The notes: generated by a model from the sequence alone, not told the origin. Shown: positions 17,408 to 25,633, counted from the first letter of the stretch. The stretch: DNA of 64,000 bases from Frisingicoccus sp902471845 (GCF_047030795.1 NZ_JBKYIC010000001.1); one strand, 5' to 3'. Numbers and translations: made by a program.

Positions 17408-18625
17408 ATGTTGACATTAGAAAAGTTTGAAGAAGCTTCAGAACGACTGAATCGAGTATTACTTGAGACAAAATTGGTTTATAGTGACTATTTTTCAGAA
17501 CAGACCGGAGCCAAAGTCTATTTTAAGCCGGAAAATATGCAGTTTACGGGTGCTTATAAGCTTCGGGGAGCCTATTATAAAATCAGTACGCTGACGCCTG
17601 AGGAACGGGAACGGGGAATTATTTCAGCCTCTGCCGGAAATCATGCTCAGGGTGTGGCCTATGCGGCCAAATTAATGGGAGCGAAGGCGGTCATCGTTAT
17701 GCCGACGACAACACCACTCATTAAAGTGAACCGGACCAAGGGTTACGGCGCCGAAGTCATTCTCCATGGAGATGTCTATGACGATGCCTGCGCTTATGCA
17801 TTGGAACTGGCTGAGGAAAAGGGCTACACCTTTATCCATCCGTTTAATGATGAAACCGTTGCTACCGGCCAGGGAACGATTGCCATGGAAATCATCAAAG
17901 AGCTTCCGACGGTTGATTATATTCTTGTGCCGATTGGCGGCGGCGGACTTTGCTGCGGTGTCTCTACTCTGGCTAAGATGCTGAATCCGAAAATTAAGGT
18001 CATTGGTGTAGAACCAGCCGGAGCCGCTTGTATGAAAGCCTCCCTGGCTGCCGGACATGTAGTAACGCTGCCGAAGGTGACGACGATTGCCGACGGTACG
18101 GCTGTAAAAACACCGGGCGATGTGGTCTTTCCGTATATTCAGGAAAATGTGGATGATATCATCACAGTGGAAGATGATGATTTGATCGCAGCTTTCCTCG
18201 ATATGATGGAAAATCACAAAATGATCGTGGAAAATTCCGGCCTTTTGACCGTAGCAGCCTTAAAGCAGATGGATATTAAGGGCAAAAAGGTTGTTTCTAT
18301 TTTGAGCGGCGGCAATATGGATGTCATTACCATTGCTTCGGTTGTTCAAAATGGTCTGATTCAGCGCGATCGTATTTTTACCGTTTCCGTACTTTTGCCG
18401 GACAAGCCGGGTGAACTCCATACGGTTGCCGGTATTCTTGCCGAACTCCAGGGCAACGTTATCAAATTGGAACATAACCAGTTTGTCAGCGTCAACCGGA
18501 GCAACGTAGTTGAACTTCGAATCACTTTGGAAGCCTTTGGTACGGAGCATAAAGAACGGATTTTAAGAGAATTGGAGAAACGGGGATACCGGCCGCTTTT
18601 GAAAGTTCCAAAACAGATTTACTAA
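17408..18625 (+). CDS. ilvA: Threonine ammonia-lyase (threonine dehydratase) with ACT domain
   Basis: 405 residues. This PLP enzyme deaminates threonine to 2-oxobutanoate. The PLP lysine is in TGAYKLRGAYYK near residue 50, the glycine-rich phosphate loop GGGGLCCG lies near 180, and a C-terminal ACT domain (VLLPDKPGELHTVAGIL) runs from about 328. This layout is that of the catabolic, TdcB-like or short IlvA class. The start at 17408 is used because AGAGGGGGA precedes it. Its place between ftsY and ylxM-ffh is functionally unrelated to them. Confidence 0.93.
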   Translation: MLTLEKFEEASERLNRVLLETKLVYSDYFSEQTGAKVYFKPENMQFTGAYKLRGAYYKISTLTPEERERGIISASAGNHAQGVAYAAKLMGAKAVIVMPTTTPLIKVNRTKGYGAEVILHGDVYDDACAYALELAEEKGYTFIHPFNDETVATGQGTIAMEIIKELPTVDYILVPIGGGGLCCGVSTLAKMLNPKIKVIGVEPAGAACMKASLAAGHVVTLPKVTTIADGTAVKTPGDVVFPYIQENVDDIITVEDDDLIAAFLDMMENHKMIVENSGLLTVAALKQMDIKGKKVVSILSGGNMDVITIASVVQNGLIQRDRIFTVSVLLPDKPGELHTVAGILAELQGNVIKLEHNQFVSVNRSNVVELRITLEAFGTEHKERILRELEKRGYRPLLKVPKQIY

Positions 18626-18641
18626 AATTTTTAAAAATCAG

Positions 18642-18670
18642 TTGACAGAGCGTCAAAGATAAGGTACAAT
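18642..18670 (+). promoter_or_regulatory. Sigma-A promoter of ylxM-ffh
   Basis: TTGACA (18642-18647), 17-base spacer, TACAAT (18665-18670). The 14-base inverted repeat begins on the very next base, so the predicted transcription start falls inside its left arm. Confidence 0.8.
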
Positions 18671-18704
18671 ACCACCTGTAAAGTAAAAACACTTTACAGG
18701 TGGT
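18671..18704 (+). repeat. Perfect 14-base inverted repeat over the ylxM transcription start and ribosome site
   Basis: ACCACCTGTAAAGT (18671-18684), six-base loop, ACTTTACAGGTGGT (18691-18704), then GCTTTT and the ylxM ATG. The right arm contains AGGTGG, the only Shine-Dalgarno candidate for ylxM. It could be an operator, a hairpin that hides the ribosome site, or a weak terminator of ilvA. Confidence 0.85.
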
Positions 18705-18710
18705 GCTTTT

Positions 18711-19070
18711 ATGGATAAGATGTTAAGGCAGGCATTGCTTTATGATTTTTATGGAGAATTGCTGACGGAACACCAGAAGTCAATTTATGAGGACTTCGTT
18801 TTGAACGATTATTCTTTGAGCGAGATTGGTGAGGATCGGAAGATCAGCCGTCAGGGGGTTTATGATATTATTAAACGCTGCGACAAGCTTCTGAACGGTT
18901 ATGAAGAAAAACTTCATCTGATTCAGAAGTTTTTAATGGCAAAAGAGCAGGTCGCAAAGATTCATGAACTTGCCAGCGAGATTCTTAAGGCAGAAGGTGC
19001 CCCGGACAAAGCAACCGAATATCTACGGCAGATTGAAAATATTTCCAATGGCATATTGGAAGAAATGTAG
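18711..19070 (+). CDS. ylxM: YlxM-like putative SRP helix-turn-helix protein
   Basis: 119 residues. The YlxM/p13 family has a sigma-factor-like helix-turn-helix (here around residues 30-70, with YSLSEIGEDRKISRQGVYDII) and is almost always encoded just before ffh; it is thought to assist the signal recognition particle. The start follows a perfect inverted repeat whose right arm supplies the ribosome site. ffh begins 18 bases after its stop. Confidence 0.92.
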   Translation: MDKMLRQALLYDFYGELLTEHQKSIYEDFVLNDYSLSEIGEDRKISRQGVYDIIKRCDKLLNGYEEKLHLIQKFLMAKEQVAKIHELASEILKAEGAPDKATEYLRQIENISNGILEEM

Positions 19071-19088
19071 CCGGAAGGGAGGTTTTCC

Positions 19089-20435
19089 ATGGCATTTGAA
19101 AGTTTATCTGAAAAATTACAAAACGTCTTTAAGAACCTGCGGAATAAAGGGCGTTTGACAGAGGCCGATGTGAAAGCCGCTTTAAAAGAGGTCAAGATGG
19201 CACTGCTGGAAGCAGATGTCAACTTTAAAGTTGTAAAACAGTTTATAAAGTCCGTTCAGGAGCGGGCGATCGGACAGGATGTCCTGAACAGCCTGACCCC
19301 GGGACAGATGGTTATAAAGATTGTTAATGAAGAGATGGTTTCCCTGATGGGCAGCGAGACAACAGAGATTCCGCTGAAACCGTCGAATGAGATTACCATT
19401 ATTCTTATGGCTGGTCTTCAGGGAGCCGGTAAGACGACAACCTGTGCGAAGATTGCCGGTAAGATGAAGCAGAAAGGGCGCAGCCCATTGCTGGTAGCCT
19501 GTGATGTTTACCGCCCGGCGGCGATTAAGCAGCTTCAGGTCAATGGTGAGAAACAGGGTGTTCCGGTTTTTGCCATGGGTGAAAATCAGAATCCTGTGAA
19601 TATTGCCAAAGCGGCTGTGGAACATGCGGCCAGGAATAATATGAATGTGGTCATTCTGGATACGGCTGGCCGTCTTCATGTCGATGAAGAGATGATGGCT
19701 GAACTCCAGAATATCAAGGCGGCTCTCGACATTGATGAAACTATTCTTGTGGTCGATGCCATGACCGGTCAGGATGCGGTGAATGTGGCCAAGTCCTTTG
19801 ATGAGACAGTCGGGCTGGATGGCGTAATTCTTACCAAGCTGGACGGCGATACGAGAGGCGGTGCCGCCCTGTCGATTCGGGCAGTTATCGGAAAGCCGAT
19901 TCTTTATGTTGGTATGGGAGAGAAGCTTTCTGATCTGGAGCAGTTTTATCCGGACCGTATGGCTTCAAGAATTCTCGGTATGGGCGATGTGCTGACTTTG
20001 ATCGAGAAGGCGGAAGCCCAGATTGATGAGGATAAAGCCCGTGAGATGACCCGCAAGTTCAAAAAGGCGGAATTCACTTATGAGGATTACCTCGAGAATA
20101 TGAGCCAGGTAAAGAACATGGGCAATATTCAGGATTTGATCGCCATGATTCCCGGTATGGGAAGTCAATTAAAGAATGTGGATCTGAGCGGCAGCGAAGC
20201 TCAGATGAAGCGGACAGAATCCATCATCCTGTCGATGACTCCGGAAGAGCGGGCCAACCCGGACCTGATGAATATGAGCCGTAAAAAGCGTATTGCCGCA
20301 GGTGCCGGTGTTCCGATCAGCGAGGTTAATGCACTGGTTAAACAGTTTGATATGATGAAAAAGATGATGAAACAGTTTTCCGGACAACTTTCCGGAAAGA
20401 AACGGAGTAAATTCCGTATGCCTTTTGGCTTTTAG
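19089..20435 (+). CDS. ffh: Signal recognition particle protein Ffh
   Basis: 448 residues. The N domain is followed by the GTPase domain with GLQGAGKTTT near 109-118, DTAGRLH near 191 and TKLDGDTRGG near 250. The methionine-rich M domain (about 300-440) binds 4.5S/6S RNA and signal peptides. AGGGAGG precedes the start. It forms the SRP operon with ylxM and continues toward rpsP. Confidence 0.98.
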   Translation: MAFESLSEKLQNVFKNLRNKGRLTEADVKAALKEVKMALLEADVNFKVVKQFIKSVQERAIGQDVLNSLTPGQMVIKIVNEEMVSLMGSETTEIPLKPSNEITIILMAGLQGAGKTTTCAKIAGKMKQKGRSPLLVACDVYRPAAIKQLQVNGEKQGVPVFAMGENQNPVNIAKAAVEHAARNNMNVVILDTAGRLHVDEEMMAELQNIKAALDIDETILVVDAMTGQDAVNVAKSFDETVGLDGVILTKLDGDTRGGAALSIRAVIGKPILYVGMGEKLSDLEQFYPDRMASRILGMGDVLTLIEKAEAQIDEDKAREMTRKFKKAEFTYEDYLENMSQVKNMGNIQDLIAMIPGMGSQLKNVDLSGSEAQMKRTESIILSMTPEERANPDLMNMSRKKRIAAGAGVPISEVNALVKQFDMMKKMMKQFSGQLSGKKRSKFRMPFGF

Positions 20436-20476
20436 CCGGCCGCGATGCTGAAAAAGCGGCTCAGAGAAAGATAAAC

Positions 20477-20496
20477 AGGAAGAAGATTTCCTTTTT
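20477..20496 (+). terminator. Weak hairpin between ffh and rpsP
   Basis: AGGAA pairs with TTCCT around six bases and is followed by TTTT. The stem is only 5 pairs, so it is at most a weak attenuator. Confidence 0.3.
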
Positions 20497-20533
20497 ATAA
20501 ATGATTTAGAAGTGAATTCAGGAGGTGAAAAAG

Positions 20534-20779
20534 ATGGCAGTAAAAATTCGTTTAAGAAGAATGGGTCAGAAAAAGGCTCCTTTTTATAGAATTATCGTCG
20601 CTGATTCCCGTTCTCCAAGAGACGGTCGTTTCATTGAAGAAATCGGTACTTACAATCCAAATGTAGAACCAAGCGAAGTTAAGATCAATGCTGAACTGGC
20701 ACAGAAATGGTTATCCACAGGTGCTCAGCCAACAGACGTTGTAAGCAAATTATTTAAAAATGCAGGAATTACAAAATAA
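20534..20779 (+). CDS. rpsP: 30S ribosomal protein S16
   Basis: 81 residues starting MAVKIRLRRMGQKKAPFYR, the standard S16 N-terminus, with VADSRSPRDGRFIEEIGTYNP. AGGAGGTG is 9 bases before ATG 20534, which rules out the upstream ATG at 20525. It heads the block rpsP-khpA-rimM-trmD-rplS found in most Firmicutes. Confidence 0.98.
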   Translation: MAVKIRLRRMGQKKAPFYRIIVADSRSPRDGRFIEEIGTYNPNVEPSEVKINAELAQKWLSTGAQPTDVVSKLFKNAGITK

Positions 20780-20800
20780 TTGCTGATGGAGGTGCGAGGG

Positions 20801-21031
20801 ATGAAGGAATTAGTTGAAGTTATCGCTAAGGCTCTTGTTGACCATCCGGAAGGTGTTGTCGTTACGGAGACTGTGCACCCGAAATCCGTTGTTCTGGAAC
20901 TGAAAGTAGACCCGGAAGATATGGGTAAGGTCATCGGCAAACAGGGGCGTATTGCCAGAGCGATACGTACCGTTGTAAAATCCGCTGCATCAAAGGATGA
21001 CAAAAAAGTAATTGTTGAAATTCTTCAGTAA
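20801..21031 (+). CDS. khpA: KH-domain RNA-binding protein KhpA (YlqC)
   Basis: 76 residues forming a single KH domain, with the RNA-binding GxxG loop as GKQG in MGKVIGKQGRIARAIR. KhpA pairs with KhpB in RNA binding linked to cell elongation and division. GGAGGTG lies 7 bases before ATG 20801, so the in-frame ATGs further up are rejected. Confidence 0.94.
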   Translation: MKELVEVIAKALVDHPEGVVVTETVHPKSVVLELKVDPEDMGKVIGKQGRIARAIRTVVKSAASKDDKKVIVEILQ

Positions 21032-21045
21032 TTCAACATTGAAAG

Positions 21046-21077
21046 AGACCTCAATCCGTTACGGACTGAGGTCTTTT
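21046..21077 (+). terminator. Intrinsic terminator between khpA and rimM
   Basis: AGACCTCA and TCCG on the left pair with CGGA and TGAGGTCT on the right, with one internal mismatch, and TTTT follows. It ends 27 bases before rimM. Confidence 0.8.
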
Positions 21078-21103
21078 CAGAATCAGGAATGAGAGGAAAT
21101 ATC

Positions 21104-21625
21104 ATGGAAGAATATTTGCGTGTCGGCGTGATTTCAAACACCCATGGTGTGCGGGGAGAGGTTAAAATTTTTCCGACAACGGATGACATCGGGCGTTTCA
21201 AAAAATTAAAACAGTGTGTCATTGATACGGGACGGGAACATGTCGCGGTCGAAGTGGAGAGCTGCAAATTTTTTAAGCAGACACCGATTTTAAAATTTAA
21301 ATCCATCGACCAGTTAAATGATGTGGAGCGTTACAAGGGGAAAGATTTGCTTGTTCATCGGGAACATGCCGTAAAACTGAAAAAAAATGAGTTTTTCATT
21401 GTAGATTTGATCGGGCTTAAGGTCGAAAGCGATGAGGGAATGGACATTGGCACATTGACAGACGTGCTTCAGACCGGAGCCAATGATGTTTTTGTGGTGA
21501 AGACGGCGGAAGGTGATGAAGTGCTGATTCCATATATTGAACAGTGTGTGCCGGAGATCCGACCGGAAACCGGAAAAGTGACGGTTCATTTGCTTCCGGG
21601 ACTTCTGGATTTAAACCGCAAATAA
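21104..21625 (+). CDS. rimM: Ribosome maturation factor RimM
   Basis: 173 residues. RimM binds S19 and helps 16S rRNA processing. The N-terminal barrel begins YLRVGVISNTHGVRGEVKI, and the C-terminal PRC barrel contains DVLQTGANDVFVV and VLIPYIEQCV. The start at 21104 has GAGAGG 7 bases upstream. trmD follows 19 bases later, as is normal. Confidence 0.96.
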   Translation: MEEYLRVGVISNTHGVRGEVKIFPTTDDIGRFKKLKQCVIDTGREHVAVEVESCKFFKQTPILKFKSIDQLNDVERYKGKDLLVHREHAVKLKKNEFFIVDLIGLKVESDEGMDIGTLTDVLQTGANDVFVVKTAEGDEVLIPYIEQCVPEIRPETGKVTVHLLPGLLDLNRK

Positions 21626-21644
21626 ACGGTAAGAGGAGTTAATG

Positions 21645-22391
21645 ATGCGATTTCATGTAATGACGCTTTTTCCTGACATGGTGTCCGGAGGACTTCGGAC
21701 GAGTATCACAGGAAGAGCCATAGAAAACCATATATTTGAACTGAATATTGTCAATATCCGGGATTATTCCAAAGATAAGCATAAGCATGTGGATGATTAT
21801 CCCTATGGCGGCGGAGCCGGCATGGTCATGCAGCCCGGGCCGGTGTATGACTGTTATCAGGATATTGTTAAGGATATGGATAAAAAGCCGCGGGTCATCT
21901 ATATGACGCCCCAGGGAAAGGTTTTCAGCCAATCTATTGCGGAAGAACTTTCAAAAGAGGAAGAACTCATATTTCTCTGTGGTCACTATGAAGGGATTGA
22001 CGAGAGAGTTCTGGAGGAAATTGTTACGGATGAGTTGTCCATAGGAGATTATGTACTGACCGGGGGAGAGCTTCCGGCGATGGTCATGATTGATTCGATT
22101 TCCAGACTGATTCCCGGCGTTTTAAATAATGATGATTCGGCGGAATATGAATCCTTTCAGGATGGACTTTTAGAATATCCCCAGTATACCCGTCCGGAGA
22201 CATTTATGGATAAAAAAGTACCATCGGTTCTTTTGTCCGGACATCACGGGAATATTGAGAAGTGGCGCAGGGAGCAGTCCTTAAAACGGACCCTTCTGCG
22301 GCGGCCTGAATTGCTGGAAACAGCCGAACTGACCGATAACGACAAAAAAACACTGAAAAAGCTCAGGAAAAATCTTGATTTTCCTGAATGA
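21645..22391 (+). CDS. trmD: tRNA (guanine37-N1)-methyltransferase TrmD
   Basis: 248 residues. TrmD methylates G37 next to the anticodon and prevents frameshifting. It has a SPOUT knot with IGDYVLTGGELPAMVMIDS near residue 125. Other blocks are DYPYGGGAGMVMQPGPV and FLCGHYEGIDERV. AGGAG sits 6 bases before ATG 21645; ATG 21642 is the alternative start. Confidence 0.97.
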   Translation: MRFHVMTLFPDMVSGGLRTSITGRAIENHIFELNIVNIRDYSKDKHKHVDDYPYGGGAGMVMQPGPVYDCYQDIVKDMDKKPRVIYMTPQGKVFSQSIAEELSKEEELIFLCGHYEGIDERVLEEIVTDELSIGDYVLTGGELPAMVMIDSISRLIPGVLNNDDSAEYESFQDGLLEYPQYTRPETFMDKKVPSVLLSGHHGNIEKWRREQSLKRTLLRRPELLETAELTDNDKKTLKKLRKNLDFPE

Positions 22392-22403
22392 TTGTGATAT
22401 AGT
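22375..22403 (+). promoter_or_regulatory. Sigma-A promoter of rplS
   Basis: TTGATT (22375-22380), 17-base spacer, TATAGT (22398-22403). It overlaps the end of trmD and gives an rplS leader of about 75 bases. Confidence 0.6.
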
Positions 22404-22409
22404 ATTTTG

Positions 22410-22484
22410 GTATGAAAAAAGACGGTCCTCTGTTACACGGGTATTAAGAACGTCGAATTTATAAATTTAAGGAGGTTCACTGAG
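22410..22484 (+). promoter_or_regulatory. rplS 5' leader, possible L19-type autoregulatory leader
   Basis: The leader from the predicted start to rplS carries a GACGGTCC...GAACGTC region that could fold, then AAGGAGG. L19 leaders are known upstream of rplS in low-GC Gram-positives, but I cannot confirm a match to that family by eye. Confidence 0.35.
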
Positions 22485-22832
22485 ATGAACGACATTATTA
22501 AGAACATTGAAGCAGCTCAGTTAAAAGCTGAAGTGCCTGAATTCCACGTAGGCGATACCGTGCGTGTATCTGCAAAGGTAAAAGAAGGAAACCGTGAGAG
22601 AATCCAGGTTTTCGAAGGAACAGTTATTAAACGCCAGAACGGAAGCAACCGTGAAACATTCACAGTAAGAAAAAGCTCCAACGGCATCGGCGTAGAAAAG
22701 ACATGGCCATTACATTCTCCAATCGTAGAAAAGATTGAAGTTGTAAGAAAAGGTAAAGTAAGAAGAGCTAAATTATTCTACTTAAGAGACAGAGTAGGTA
22801 AGAAAGCAAAAGTTAAAGAATTAGTTAAATAA
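22485..22832 (+). CDS. rplS: 50S ribosomal protein L19
   Basis: 115 residues, full length. Typical blocks are PEFHVGDTVRVSAKVKEG, RIQVFEGTVIKR and the C-terminal RRAKLFYLRDRVGKKAKVKE. AAGGAGG lies 9 bases before the start. The gene has its own promoter inside the end of trmD and its own terminator. Confidence 0.98.
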   Translation: MNDIIKNIEAAQLKAEVPEFHVGDTVRVSAKVKEGNRERIQVFEGTVIKRQNGSNRETFTVRKSSNGIGVEKTWPLHSPIVEKIEVVRKGKVRRAKLFYLRDRVGKKAKVKELVK

Positions 22833-22847
22833 TTCGTCAGAATATTT

Positions 22848-22879
22848 GGGACAAGTACTTAGGTAGTTGTCCCATTTTT
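22848..22879 (+). terminator. Intrinsic terminator of rplS
   Basis: GGGACAA pairs with TTGTCCC around a 12-base loop and is followed by ATTTTT. Confidence 0.8.
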
Positions 22880-22900
22880 GTAATGCTAAAGGAGCAGTCC

Positions 22901-23473
22901 ATGAATCAGGTAAAACGCAAGACGAAGGTAAAACGCAAATGGAAGCGTTCCATTAATAAAGTAAAAAAACTCCGGATTGGTACCCGTGCGGTGAATCTTG
23001 GTATGTTTATTATCGGATGGTTTCTTGTCGTGGGCATCGCGGTTATGTATGTTCGCGGTTTTGGCATGAAAACCATTATTTCCAATGATTCTATGGTGCC
23101 GACCTTTCAGGAAGATGAAGTCCTGAAAATTAATCAGTTTATTTATAAGATTACTTCGCCGAAACGGATGGATACGGTGGCGGTGAGAATGGGCGAAACC
23201 AAATCCAATGTCTACTATGTGCTTCGGATTATTGGCCTTCCGGGTGAAAAGGTTCAGATTCAGAATGGAAAGATCTATGTGGACGATAAAGAAATTACTT
23301 ATCCGGTGGGCGAGGAGCCGATTGCAGATGCAGGCATTGCCAATGATATCGTCTTTTTACAGGATGACGAGTATTTTATGCTGTGCGACAATTACAATAA
23401 CAGCAGTTATGACAGCCGTTCTGCCAGTATCGGAGTGATCGATAAATCCCAGATTGAGGGCAGGGTCAAATAA
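22901..23473 (+). CDS. Signal peptidase I paralogue lacking the catalytic lysine
   Basis: 190 residues. A very basic N-terminus (about 25 residues rich in K and R) precedes one membrane segment at about 33-51 and an S26-type domain outside. The nucleophile serine is present (S64 in SNDSMVPTF). In the box with the general-base lysine, however, it reads YYVLRIIGLPGE, with Leu108 (codon CTT) where the family has Lys; the next paralogue has LLIKRIIGMPGE. The usual GDN box is also changed to CDN, while DSR is kept. It may be inactive, work with another base, or act as a partner. ATG 22901 follows AAAGGAG by 6 bases. Confidence 0.88.
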   Translation: MNQVKRKTKVKRKWKRSINKVKKLRIGTRAVNLGMFIIGWFLVVGIAVMYVRGFGMKTIISNDSMVPTFQEDEVLKINQFIYKITSPKRMDTVAVRMGETKSNVYYVLRIIGLPGEKVQIQNGKIYVDDKEITYPVGEEPIADAGIANDIVFLQDDEYFMLCDNYNNSSYDSRSASIGVIDKSQIEGRVK

Positions 23474-23488
23474 AAGAACGAGCTCATC

Positions 23489-24043
23489 CTATAAATCCAG
23501 GCAATCATGAGAACTTTCTTTGCTGATTTGGTTTTCAATCAATTGTACTACATTATCTACATCTTTTGGTAAACAGCATATTCTGATTTGATTGTTCTTA
23601 TGTATTGGGGTTTGTAATATAATTATAATTTCATTTTCGCATGTATTTGATTTTTTGATTTTTTTTATATTCGACCATTCGATTAAAGCAAAACGATCTA
23701 AAATACCGTTTTCACATATCATTTGAGGTCTGTTAATGAAAAATGCAATTATAATCCCTATTGATATTGGCAGTATGAAATAAGGAACAGGCAAAGTAAT
23801 CAATGCGGAGTCCATTTTCCTGATTTGTGGGAAAATGAAAATAATAAAAATTACTATAATAGCGTCCGTTATAATTCTTATAAATTGTTGCTTTTTTGAA
23901 ATTGTTAATTTTTTTAGTATAATTCCAGCTTTCATTTTATCTTCTTTATGCTTCTTGTTTTCACTTAGTATAAGGATAGCCATAATTGGAATTATCATCA
24001 AAAACCAAAGTATATACCCATTTTTCATAAAATTTACAGGCAT
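23489..24043 (-). CDS. AT-rich membrane protein of unknown function
   Basis: 184 residues. Segments at about 10-27, 58-75 and 84-103 look membrane-embedded. The C-terminal part, with MICENGILDRF and WSNIKKIKK, resembles the small PH-like domains of DUF5673-type membrane proteins, though I cannot confirm that. It is much richer in A and T than its neighbours and lies on the opposite strand inside the otherwise conserved rplS-rbgA block, which suggests insertion. The start is uncertain: ATG 24043 and ATG 24028 both lack a ribosome site, and the GGAG-rich stretch near 24083 leads into stop codons. Confidence 0.65.
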   Translation of the reverse strand: MPVNFMKNGYILWFLMIIPIMAILILSENKKHKEDKMKAGIILKKLTISKKQQFIRIITDAIIVIFIIFIFPQIRKMDSALITLPVPYFILPISIGIIIAFFINRPQMICENGILDRFALIEWSNIKKIKKSNTCENEIIIILQTPIHKNNQIRICCLPKDVDNVVQLIENQISKESSHDCLDL

Positions 24044-24119
24044 GGAAAACCATTTACTTTAAACAGTAGCAGGAGCGCCTTCTCCTTTCAATGATTCTAT
24101 GTTTCTATAATTTACTTTT

Positions 24120-24148
24120 ATTATATCATATTTTTAATTGACTACCAA
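24120..24148 (-). promoter_or_regulatory. Sigma-A promoter of the AT-rich membrane gene
   Basis: On the - strand TTGGTA, 17-base spacer, TATAAT. It overlaps the divergent rbgA promoter. Confidence 0.5.
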
Positions 24149-24165
24149 TTTGCTTCTGTTAGAAT
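24138..24165 (+). promoter_or_regulatory. Sigma-A promoter of rbgA
   Basis: TTGACT (24138-24143), 16-base spacer, TAGAAT (24160-24165), 22 bases before rbgA. It overlaps the -35 of the divergent promoter. Confidence 0.6.
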
Positions 24166-24187
24166 ATTATTTTAAGAAGGTGAAAAA

Positions 24188-25042
24188 ATGAACATTCAGT
24201 GGTACCCGGGGCATATGACAAAAGCCCGGAGAATGATGCAGGAGGATATAAAGCTCATAGATATTGTTATTGAACTGGTGGACGCCCGGATTCCTCTGTC
24301 CAGTAAAAATCCGGACATTGATTCCCTGGCCGGGCAGAAATCCCGGATGATTTTGTTAAATAAATACGACCTGGCAGACCCGGAGCGAACCGCCGAGTGG
24401 GAACGATGGTTTAAAGGACAGGGTTTTTATGTCTACAAGCTGGATGCGCGTAAAGGCGGCCAGATGAAAACGATAACAAACATCATTCAGGAGGCCTGCA
24501 AAGAAAAAATTGAGAGGGACCGGAAGCGGGGAATTATTAACCGGCCGGTGCGCGCTATGATCGTCGGCATTCCGAATGTGGGCAAATCCACCTTTATCAA
24601 CACTTATGCCGGAAAGGCCTGTGCGAAGACGGGAAATAAACCGGGAGTTACCAAAGGCAAGCAGTGGATTCGTTTGAATAAAAATGTGGAGCTTCTGGAT
24701 ACGCCGGGGATTCTCTGGCCAAAATTTGATGATCCGGCTGTGGGAGAGCGTCTGGCTCTGATCGGTTCCATTAAGGATGAAATTCTGAATATCAGTGAGT
24801 TATCTATACGCCTGATTGAGTTTTTGAAGGAATTTTATCCGGGAATTTTAGCGGAAAGATATGCAGTCGATGAAAATTGTGATAAAATAGCCATATTAGA
24901 GAAAATTGCGGAAGCGAGAAATTGCCGACAGAAAGGAAATACCCTTGATCTGGATAAGGCCTCAAAGCTTTTGATTGATGATTTCCGTTCCGGCAAGCTT
25001 GGACGGCTGACATTAGAATTCCCACAGGAGCAGAAAGTATGA
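24188..25042 (+). CDS. rbgA: Ribosome biogenesis GTPase RbgA (YlqF)
   Basis: 284 residues. RbgA is needed late in 50S assembly. It is circularly permuted: the NKYDLAD (G4) motif comes first, near residue 58, followed by GIPNVGKST (G1) at 127-135 and DTPGILWPKF (G3) near 180. The N-terminus IQWYPGHMTKARRMM is diagnostic. AAGAAGGTG lies just upstream. The stop overlaps the following lepB by 4 bases (ATGA). Confidence 0.97.
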   Translation: MNIQWYPGHMTKARRMMQEDIKLIDIVIELVDARIPLSSKNPDIDSLAGQKSRMILLNKYDLADPERTAEWERWFKGQGFYVYKLDARKGGQMKTITNIIQEACKEKIERDRKRGIINRPVRAMIVGIPNVGKSTFINTYAGKACAKTGNKPGVTKGKQWIRLNKNVELLDTPGILWPKFDDPAVGERLALIGSIKDEILNISELSIRLIEFLKEFYPGILAERYAVDENCDKIAILEKIAEARNCRQKGNTLDLDKASKLLIDDFRSGKLGRLTLEFPQEQKV

Positions 25043-25623
25043 GTAAAAAAGTTTATTCGGATAAAAAAACAAAACCTGAAAAAATCGAACAAAGCAAAAC
25101 AAAAGAAATTATTGGATTGGTGATTTATTGTATTATTGTTGTGGCAATCATGTTTCTTGTTATAAAATTTGTCGGACAGCGGACGATCGTCATTGGTGAT
25201 TCGATGAATCCAACGCTTCAGGACGGCGAGAATCTGATTACCGATAAAATCACCTATCGTTTTAAAGAACCGAAACGGTTTGATATTATTGTATTTCCAT
25301 ATAAGGATAATACATCCAAGCTGCTGATCAAACGCATCATCGGTATGCCGGGAGAGACCGTGCAGATTGAAAACGGCCGCGTCTATATTAACGGTCATGA
25401 ACTGAATGAGGACTATGGTAATGCGGTGATGAACGACGGTGGTATTGCTGCCAATGCAATTACACTGGGGGAAGATGAGTATTTTGTTCTCGGAGATAAC
25501 AGAAATAACAGCCAGGACAGTCGTTTTGCATCGGTGGGGAATGTTCACCGCTCAGATATAATCGGGCGGGCATGGCTTCGTATATGGCCGCTGGATGAAG
25601 TGACCTTATTAAAACATCAGTAA
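25039..25623 (+). CDS. lepB: Signal peptidase I
   Basis: 194 residues. It cuts signal peptides from exported proteins at the outer face of the membrane. One membrane segment is at about 25-44. All catalytic boxes are intact: S55 in VIGDSMNPTL, K98 in LLIKRIIGMPGE, and GDNRNNSQDSR near the C-terminus. It overlaps rbgA by 4 bases and ends in its own terminator. Compare the altered paralogue 1.6 kb upstream. Confidence 0.97.
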   Translation: MSKKVYSDKKTKPEKIEQSKTKEIIGLVIYCIIVVAIMFLVIKFVGQRTIVIGDSMNPTLQDGENLITDKITYRFKEPKRFDIIVFPYKDNTSKLLIKRIIGMPGETVQIENGRVYINGHELNEDYGNAVMNDGGIAANAITLGEDEYFVLGDNRNNSQDSRFASVGNVHRSDIIGRAWLRIWPLDEVTLLKHQ

Positions 25624-25633
25624 AGTATCAGTG

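Noticed and set aside
24083..24100. GGAG-rich stretch as ribosome site for the AT-rich membrane gene
   Set aside because: All three frames after it reach a stop before the protein start, so it cannot serve that gene.
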